Part shown: in pieces, positions 1 through 6,741 of the stretch
Layout: every line of letters begins with the position of its first letter
How positions within the stretch are numbered: position 1 is the first letter of the stretch
Source of the DNA: Vicinamibacteria bacterium
GTDB lineage: Bacteria > Acidobacteriota > Vicinamibacteria > Fen-336 > JAGNNV01
DNA length: 21,279 bases
Direction: 5' to 3'
Assembly (NCBI GenBank): GCA_016650185.1
Contig: JAENWE010000034.1
Location: 1-21,279 of the forward strand
Program-made: the position numbers and the translations under genes
Notes under the pieces: model-generated
Told to the model about the DNA's origin: nothing
Database searches by the model: none
What the model saw: only the letters and a program-made list of their open reading frames with translations

Positions 1-940
<940 letters not shown>

Positions 941-944
<4 letters not shown>

Positions 945-2098
945 CGCCCGGTCGTCCCTTTCTTCTTCTGCATCATGTCAACGAAACCCGCGAAGAGGTG
1001 CCGCGAGTCGTGAGGTCCCGGGCTTGACTCCGGGTGGTACTGCACGGAGATCACCGGAAGTTCGCGATGCTTGAATCCCTCGACGGTATCGTCGTTCAGG
1101 TTGACGTGCGTGAGGGCGAAGGCCTTGTTCTCGAACACGCTGCGGTCGAGGGCGAAGCCGTGGTTCTGGGAGGTGATCTCCACCTTGCCGGTCAGGAGAT
1201 CCTTCACCGGGTGATTGGCGCCGCGATGGCCGAACTTCATCTTGAAGGTCTTGCCCCCGCAGGCGAGGCCAAGAATCTGATGGCCCAGACAGATTCCGAA
1301 CAGGGGCGTGCCCGAATCCATCAGAGCCTTCGCCGATTCGATCGCGTAGGCGCAGGCGTCGGGATCTCCCGGCCCATTCGAGAGGAACACGCCGTCGGGC
1401 TCGAGGGCCAGGGTCTCCACGGCCGTGGTGGTCGCAGGCACCACCCGCACCTCGCAACCAGCGGCGGCCAGGAGCTTCAGGATGTTCCGCTTGATCCCGA
1501 AGTCGTAGGCCACCACTTTGAAGCGCGGCACGACCAGGTTCGCCGGCGCCTTGAAATCGTAGGCCGAGGGTGTCGTGACTTCCCGGGCGAGGTCGAGCCC
1601 GTTCATGTCCCGCGACGCCCGCGCCCGACGCACGAGGGCGTCGAGCTCCTGGACGGCGGTTGAGATGACGCCCCGCTTGGCCCCATGATTGCGGAGATGA
1701 CGGGTCAGGGCTCGGGTGTCGATGCCGGCGATGCCCACGACGCCCTGAGCCTCGAGCCAGGCCTCCAAAGGCCCCACGGATCGATAGTTCGAGTCGAGGG
1801 CGGCGATCTCGCGGACCACGAAGCCCGTGACCTGCGCCCGCGCCGACTCCATGTCGGCATCGCACACTCCGTAATTGCCGATATGCGGATACGTCATCGT
1901 CACGATCTGGCCGGCGTAGGAAGGGTCGGTGAGGATCTCCTGATATCCGACGAGTGCGGTGTTGAACACGACTTCGCCGGTCGTGTCGGCCCTACGGCCA
2001 AAGCTCAGACCAAGGAAGGAGGCGCCGTCCTCAAGAACCAGCGCGCACGGAGGCCGAACCCCCGCCAAGGGGTCGATTTGCATTCCGGCCAAGCTCAC
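941..2098 (-). CDS. carA: Carbamoyl-phosphate synthase small subunit (glutaminase)
   Basis: Hydrolyses glutamine and channels ammonia to CarB. The N-terminal CPSase small-subunit domain (residues ~17-150) contains TGEVVFNTALVGYQEILTDPSY. The class I glutamine amidotransferase domain follows, with nucleophile Cys270 in GICLGHQ, His313 in SQNHGF, and His356/Glu358 in YHPESSPGPHDS, so the catalytic set is complete. Two starts are possible: GTG at 2098, which overlaps the lepB stop as GTGA and gives 385 aa, or ATG at 2083 (380 aa, 11 nt after lepB). Neither has a clear Shine-Dalgarno. I prefer GTG because the same GTGA junction is used at carA/carB. Length is normal for the family. It is the fourth gene of the kinase-FHA-lepB-carA-carB operon. 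Confidence 0.95.
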
Positions 2099-2712
2099 CG
2101 GACGGGGCCTGTTTTGGCGATGGGCCACACACAAAAAGCCGCCTTGCCGTAGATGTACTTCTCGGGCACGGAGCCGAACGAACGGCTGTCCATACTGCTC
2201 GATCGATGGTCGCCCATCACGAAATAGTGGCCCCGATCAACTACGGTCTCGGGCATGTCATACCCATCGCGGTAGGTCGGCGACAGATACGGCTCTTCCA
2301 GGCCCGTCCCGTTCACGGAGACCGATCCCGACCTGATCTCGACCCGGTCACCGGGCAAGCCGATCACACGCTTGATGTAGGAGACGGAGGGATCGCGCGG
2401 ATAGTAGAAGACCACTACGTCCCCTCGCTGGACGCCCTGGAAGCGATAGATGAACTTGTTGACCAAGATGCGCTCGTTGTCTTCGATGCGCGGTTGCATC
2501 GACGCTCCCTGGACCCGCACCGGTTGCGCCACGAAGGTGACGATGAAAAAACAAAACAAGACCGTGATCGAAACATCGTGGAGGAGATCCCAGGCCGCGG
2601 AAAGAAGCGGAAGCGAGGCGCCCGGGGCCGGGGGGACGACGCTCTCCACGGGCGCGTTGGCCTCGAGGTTCATCAATTGTTCCTGGGGCTCCGCGCCGTC
2701 GATCTCGCTCAC
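2095..2712 (-). CDS. lepB: Signal peptidase I
   Basis: Membrane-bound serine peptidase that removes signal peptides from exported proteins. A single N-terminal membrane segment (about residues 45-65, ITVLFCFFIVTFVAQPV) is followed by the catalytic Ser71 in QGASMQP and the general-base Lys114 in SYIKRVIGLPGD. The family's C-terminal box is seen as MGDHRSSSMDSRSFG. At 205 aa it is a short, single-anchor form. GTG at 2712 overlaps the stop of the upstream FHA/RDD gene (GTGA at 2712-2709). An alternative ATG at 2673 has AGGA 7 nt upstream and would trim 13 residues without touching any conserved part. The gene overlaps carA downstream. Housekeeping export sitting between a membrane signalling protein and carAB is an unusual order. 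Confidence 0.95.
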   Translation of the reverse strand: MSEIDGAEPQEQLMNLEANAPVESVVPPAPGASLPLLSAAWDLLHDVSITVLFCFFIVTFVAQPVRVQGASMQPRIEDNERILVNKFIYRFQGVQRGDVVVFYYPRDPSVSYIKRVIGLPGDRVEIRSGSVSVNGTGLEEPYLSPTYRDGYDMPETVVDRGHYFVMGDHRSSSMDSRSFGSVPEKYIYGKAAFCVWPIAKTGPVR

Positions 2713-3707
2713 AGCGATCGCTCTACCACGCGGGTTTCCGCCAGACGATCGTGCAGGGTCTCGCCGTCAACCAGAATCATCATGAAGCCGAGACCCAGAG
2801 TGACCAAGGAAATGCAAAAGCCGACAAAGCGAACCAGCGCTTCGCGGATTCCAATCCGTTTCGCGCCATCTTTGCGAACGATGAGGAGACCCATCAGTTC
2901 CTTCCCCGGGGTGGCGCTGCGGGTGGCCCAAAAGCCCACGAAGTACATGGGAAAGGACAGGAGGGGCAGGATCATCAGGTAGATGGCGAGAGGACTGCTC
3001 TTGTCGAAGTTCAGATAGAGCCCCAGGGGGGGCAAAGAGAGGAGGGCCATGAGCGAGGCGGCCGCAAGCAGATCGACCAGAGCGGCCAGTAGTCTCTTCT
3101 CGACAGACGCCGCGGGCAGACTGGGATCAATCGCGCTGGTGTCCGCTCGGTCGGCCCGATCGAGCCGCCGCTGATAAGAGAGGCTACGGCTGGACGGGGG
3201 GGCGAGCGAGTCGCCGCAGGCATTGCAGAACCGAGCGGGACCCACCACGCGCGCGTTGCAGGAGGCGCAGAAGCTGACGGCCTGCTCGGCCTCCAGCGTG
3301 GCGCCGCAGTTTCGGCAGAAGACATCGCCAGCCTGGAAGGCATGGTCGCAGGCCGGGCACCGCATTCTTCGAGACGAGGGGTGTTGAATCACCTTCGCCA
3401 GGTTTCCCTCGACCGCGGACTCGGGCGCGCGAAACAGGAGCCGGGACGCGCCCAGCCACAAAACGTCGCCGTCCGCGAGCCTCCGCTCCGACACCCGGGC
3501 TCCGTTCAGCAAGGAACCGTTCGAGGACTGGCAATCGTGGAAGAGGTACTCGCGGCCGTCGAAGACGATGAGGGCGTGCCGCCTCGAGACCAGCGCGTCC
3601 GCGATCACGACATCGTTCGTGGGATCGCGGCCAATGGAGAGATCAGCTCTCGGAAGGTCGATCTCCTTCCTCGAGGGCATCTGTGGGTTGATGATGAGCT
3701 TGGCCAA
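2709..3707 (-). CDS. FHA domain - double zinc ribbon - RDD membrane protein
   Basis: Predicted membrane protein with a phosphothreonine-binding head, 332 aa. Residues ~3-95 form an FHA domain with SIGRDPTND, VSRRHA, the SSNGS phospho-contact segment and a following NGA. Residues 117-164 hold two zinc ribbons: C117-xx-C120 with C131-xx-C134, and C147-xx-C150 with C161-xx-C164. Residues ~200-330 are an RDD domain with about three membrane helices (205-230, 241-260, 291-313), PGKELMGLLIV and LHDRLAETRVV. The start is TTG at 3707, chosen because AAGGA lies 7 nt upstream and the frame begins 1 bp after the kinase stop. Longer starts would run into the kinase gene. The direct neighbour is a Ser/Thr kinase, so the FHA head may read the kinase's phosphothreonines; that link is inferred. 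The stop overlaps lepB. Confidence 0.88.
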   Translation of the reverse strand: MAKLIINPQMPSRKEIDLPRADLSIGRDPTNDVVIADALVSRRHALIVFDGREYLFHDCQSSNGSLLNGARVSERRLADGDVLWLGASRLLFRAPESAVEGNLAKVIQHPSSRRMRCPACDHAFQAGDVFCRNCGATLEAEQAVSFCASCNARVVGPARFCNACGDSLAPPSSRSLSYQRRLDRADRADTSAIDPSLPAASVEKRLLAALVDLLAAASLMALLSLPPLGLYLNFDKSSPLAIYLMILPLLSFPMYFVGFWATRSATPGKELMGLLIVRKDGAKRIGIREALVRFVGFCISLVTLGLGFMMILVDGETLHDRLAETRVVERSL

Positions 3708-3708
3708 C

Positions 3709-5856
3709 TTACGATCCTTGTGAACGCCCGAAGGTGTACTTCCGGAGCACTCGGACGGGCACGGTTTTCCCGCCCTTCTGGCCCGGCTGGTAACGCCACT
3801 TCCGAACCGCCTCCACCATGAGGGCATCGATGGCTTCAGAGGCCGACGCCACGATCTTAGGATCGTCGACCACTCCGTCAGGAGTCACAATCCAGGAGAC
3901 GGTGACCGATACCGATCGCTCGACCTTGGGCTCAGGCATGTCGTGGGTGAGCAGAAGAGGCGATTTTTCGACCTCCGCTTCCGAGTACACAGGGAGGTCG
4001 TTCCATTTTTCCCCGCTGGTCTGAGCCTGCCGGCCGGCTCCCCCCCAGAAGATCACGCCCACCGCCAGGGCCAGAAGAATCAGCAGTGCCAGACTGGCAA
4101 GAATGATCTTGGGAACAAGCGACGGCCGGGGCGGGCCGAGGTGTGGAACCGCCGGGGGCTGGGTGGGCGGCCTCGATGCGGTTGGTCGGGTCGATGGCGG
4201 ATGGGAACCCTGGGGCGGTGTGGGCCGCGGCATTGTCGCGGTCGGAGGCAGGTCGGGCCGCGGTAGGGCAGTGGTGGGCGGGAGTTTGGCGGCGGAACGA
4301 TCGCGCAGTTGAACCGCGGCCGCCTTCTCAGACTCCGACATGATGAGAGTCTTGTCGTCTTGCTTGGAAGCGCCCGCCGGAGGCCGATCCGTCCGGGTGG
4401 CATCGTGGAGGGTTTCAGCAGTTTCGTACCGGTCGGGAGGCGGGGGCGAGGGTAGGCTCGGCATCTCCCGGGTGGGCGGGGCTAAAGATTCGAGAGCGCT
4501 GGCGGGCGGCTCCGAAGGCTTTTCCGCGCCGGGAAGGGTTTTCTGCAGAAGCTGCGCTCCAACCGGACTTGCCGAAGCGGCGTTGGGCTGGGCTGGCGAA
4601 GACTTGGACAGGAGGCTCTCCACCGCCTGCCGCGAGAGGCGTGTGGTGGCGGGCAGCTCAAAGGAGTCGTTGGGCGACACCATCGTGGCGTCCGCGGGAG
4701 AAACACTCTTCTTGGCCGTCAACGCTTTTTCGAAGCCGATCGTGGACACCAGGGTCGCCTCCGAGTCGTCCGCCGGGTTCGACCCCATCGATGGCGAGAC
4801 CATGGTGGCCTCGGCCGACCCGTCGCTCGCTCCATCCTGACCGATCTCCAGGACGCCCGTAGCTCCAGTATCGACAACTTGCGAGGGCGGAGGGGGCGGG
4901 GTCGCCGGAGGAACGGCCATGCTGGGCAAGGGATCGGGGATGGCAATCCGACTCACCGGAGCAGGCGCATCACCAGGCGTCACGAAACCCAAACAGGACT
5001 TGAGCGCGCGCACGAAGGCAGAGCCATCCCCGAAGCGATGGGTCGGTTCCTTCGCCAAGGCTCGTTCGAAGACGAACATGAAGTCGCGGCTCGGGATCCC
5101 GAGGGCGCGCAATTCCTTGGGTTCTGCCGGAGGCGAGTACACGAGCGCCTCGAGCATTTCGGACTGGGTCTTCCCGACGAACGGCCTCTGTCCGGTCAGC
5201 ATCTCGTAGGCGCAGACCGCCAGAGCGAACAAATCGCTGCTGGCGGTGATCTCGTTCCCGCGAATCTGCTCGGGCGACATGTAGGCGGGAGTGCCCAGAA
5301 TTTCGCCGTGCTGGGTGAGTTGAGACCCCTCGATGCGGGCAATCCCGAAGTCTGCGATCCGAACGCGCTTGTCGCTGGCCAGGATGATATTGGCCGGCCG
5401 GATATCGCGGTGAACGATGCCCTTGGAATGAGCGAAGTCCATGGCGGCCGCCGTCTGTTCCAGCACTCTAATGGTCTCGGTGGAATCGAGCCGGCCCGAG
5501 CGCGCTATCGCGACGTCGAGGGTCGGACCCTCCACATGTTCAAAGACCAGATACGGAACCCCCTCCATTTCGCCCACGTCGAAAAGGGCCACGATGTTGG
5601 GGTGAGACAGGCCGCCCGAGATCCGGGCCTCATGATAGAAACGCTGTAAGAACCGATCGCGCTGCGGTCCAGGCGGCAGATCCACGCGAAACACCTTGAT
5701 GGCCAGGATGCGTCCGATGAAAGGGTCGGTCGCCCGAAACACAGTCCCCGTCCCGCCCGCTCCGAGCTTCTCGAGCACGTCGTAACGACCGATCTTGGCG
5801 GGTAGCCGGATCGCCCCTTCGTTTGGGGCTGACGACTTGGGGACGGAATCAGACAT
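3709..5856 (-). CDS. Transmembrane Ser/Thr protein kinase with C-terminal TonB-like domain
   Basis: Hanks-type kinase expected to span the inner membrane. Numbering here counts from an upstream ATG at 5877; the preferred ATG at 5856 (AGAAGG 4 nt upstream, 715 aa) removes 7 residues. The kinase domain (~32-295) has GAGGTGTVF, ATP lysine K61 in AIKVF, the catalytic loop HRDIRPAN (156-163), DFG (176-178) and GTPAYMSPEQ. Residues ~300-585 are a Pro/Ser/Thr-rich linker with repeated (E/D)AT(M/L)VS motifs at T358, T375 and T398. One membrane helix (~589-612) follows. Residues ~655-720 look like a TonB C-terminal domain (VSWIVTPDGVV, ALMVEAVRKWRYQPG, VPVRV). Oddities are Arg160 where HRDxKxxN kinases have Lys, and the fusion of kinase to a periplasmic TonB-type domain. 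It is the first gene of the operon, 111 bp after xthA. Confidence 0.92.
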   Translation of the reverse strand: MSDSVPKSSAPNEGAIRLPAKIGRYDVLEKLGAGGTGTVFRATDPFIGRILAIKVFRVDLPPGPQRDRFLQRFYHEARISGGLSHPNIVALFDVGEMEGVPYLVFEHVEGPTLDVAIARSGRLDSTETIRVLEQTAAAMDFAHSKGIVHRDIRPANIILASDKRVRIADFGIARIEGSQLTQHGEILGTPAYMSPEQIRGNEITASSDLFALAVCAYEMLTGQRPFVGKTQSEMLEALVYSPPAEPKELRALGIPSRDFMFVFERALAKEPTHRFGDGSAFVRALKSCLGFVTPGDAPAPVSRIAIPDPLPSMAVPPATPPPPPSQVVDTGATGVLEIGQDGASDGSAEATMVSPSMGSNPADDSEATLVSTIGFEKALTAKKSVSPADATMVSPNDSFELPATTRLSRQAVESLLSKSSPAQPNAASASPVGAQLLQKTLPGAEKPSEPPASALESLAPPTREMPSLPSPPPPDRYETAETLHDATRTDRPPAGASKQDDKTLIMSESEKAAAVQLRDRSAAKLPPTTALPRPDLPPTATMPRPTPPQGSHPPSTRPTASRPPTQPPAVPHLGPPRPSLVPKIILASLALLILLALAVGVIFWGGAGRQAQTSGEKWNDLPVYSEAEVEKSPLLLTHDMPEPKVERSVSVTVSWIVTPDGVVDDPKIVASASEAIDALMVEAVRKWRYQPGQKGGKTVPVRVLRKYTFGRSQGS
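3715..3719 (-). promoter_or_regulatory. Ribosome binding site fixing the TTG start of the FHA/RDD gene
   Basis: AAGGA on the minus strand lies inside the last codons of the kinase gene, 7 nt before TTG at 3707. No ATG or GTG in this frame is better placed, so the site decides the start. Confidence 0.65.
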
Positions 5857-5967
5857 GGTTCCTTCTGGGGCGGTCATGGCGCCGGCTTGAGTATTGGGCA
5901 GTCGAGACCGAAACCGGTGCTTGGCTTGAGGTTGGAACTATAAGGCGAAATGCCCAATGAGCGGCTT
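5857..5967 (-). promoter_or_regulatory. Probable promoter region of the kinase-FHA-lepB-carAB operon
   Basis: This 111-bp gap is the only sizeable non-coding stretch upstream of the operon. It holds a TATAGT hexamer (minus strand, 5942-5937) that could serve as a -10 box, but no convincing -35 box at normal spacing. It also carries an inverted pair ATTGGGCA (5893-5900) and TGCCCAAT (5951-5958), and a direct repeat GGCTTGAG (5884-5891 and 5923-5930). A promoter is likely from position alone; the exact site is a guess. Confidence 0.3.
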
Positions 5968-6741
5968 TCAGCTAAAGACGGCCATCACCGGCGCATGGTC
6001 TGAGGGCTGGGTTCCTTTTCGTTCATCTCGGTCCACCCGGACCTGGGTGCAGGTCAAGGCCATCGATGTCGAGGCGAGAATATGGTCGATTCTCAAGCCA
6101 TCGCCCTTCGGAAAAGCCAGCATCCGATAGTCCCACCAGGTGAACGGCCCCTCACCTTGATGATGAAGTCGGGTGGTGTCGACGAGACCAAGAGAAAGCA
6201 GGTCCTTGAACGACGTGGTCATGTCGGGATGGAACAACACGCTGTTCTTCCAGCGATCGGGTCTGGCCACGTCCCGGGCCTCGGGCGCGATATTGAGGTC
6301 GCCACAGATCGCAACTTTCGCGCTGAGGTGAAGCCGCGAAAAGGCGTAGGCGCGCAGACGTCGGAGCCAGTCTTGCTTGTATGTCCACTTCTCCGAGCCG
6401 ACCTCGCCACCGTTGGGCACGTAGATCGAGACCACGCGCACCCCGTTCACGTCCGCGGCGATCACCCTCGCCTGTGGATCGTCATCGCCATCCTGGAAAC
6501 TTCGGGAGACGTTCTCAATGGCGATCCCGGCTTTCGCGAGGATGCCCACGCCGTTGTAGGTCTTCTGCCCGAAGGTGACGGCTTCATAGCCTGAGGCCCG
6601 AACGACGTCGTGGGGAAAGTCGTCGTCTCTAACCTTCAGTTCCTGAAGGCAGAGGACGTCGGGCTGTTCGCGTGCGAGGAAAGCGGTCAACCGCGCCTCT
6701 CTCACCCGCACGGAGTTCACATTCCAGGTGGCAAGCTTCAC
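5968..6741 (-). CDS. xthA: Exodeoxyribonuclease III / AP endonuclease
   Basis: Mg-dependent 3'-5' exonuclease and apurinic endonuclease for base-excision repair, EEP superfamily. The protein starts with VKLATWNVNSVR, the classic N-terminus, and has the metal ligand Glu34 in LCLQELKV, Tyr107 in SIYVPNGG, Asp148/Asn150 in GDLNIAPEARDV, and the C-terminal catalytic pair in LRIDHIL and SDHAPV (H249). At 257 aa it matches the usual 250-270. The start is GTG at 6741, overlapping the TGA of the upstream glycosidase (GTGA at 6741-6738). An in-frame upstream ATG at 6777 would only add residues inside that gene. All catalytic residues are present, so it should be active. Its translational coupling to a glycosidase is odd. 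Confidence 0.95.
   Translation of the reverse strand: MKLATWNVNSVRVREARLTAFLAREQPDVLCLQELKVRDDDFPHDVVRASGYEAVTFGQKTYNGVGILAKAGIAIENVSRSFQDGDDDPQARVIAADVNGVRVVSIYVPNGGEVGSEKWTYKQDWLRRLRAYAFSRLHLSAKVAICGDLNIAPEARDVARPDRWKNSVLFHPDMTTSFKDLLSLGLVDTTRLHHQGEGPFTWWDYRMLAFPKGDGLRIDHILASTSMALTCTQVRVDRDERKGTQPSDHAPVMAVFS

Noticed and set aside
2084..2134. N-terminal extension of carA to a start at 2134
   Set aside because: It would overlap lepB by 40 bp, adds no conserved residues, and better starts exist at 2098 and 2083.
4100..4560. Pro/Ser/Thr-rich repetitive stretch that could be mistaken for a DNA repeat array
   Set aside because: It is the low-complexity linker of the kinase, in frame, with no regular unit length or spacer structure; not CRISPR or a tandem repeat.
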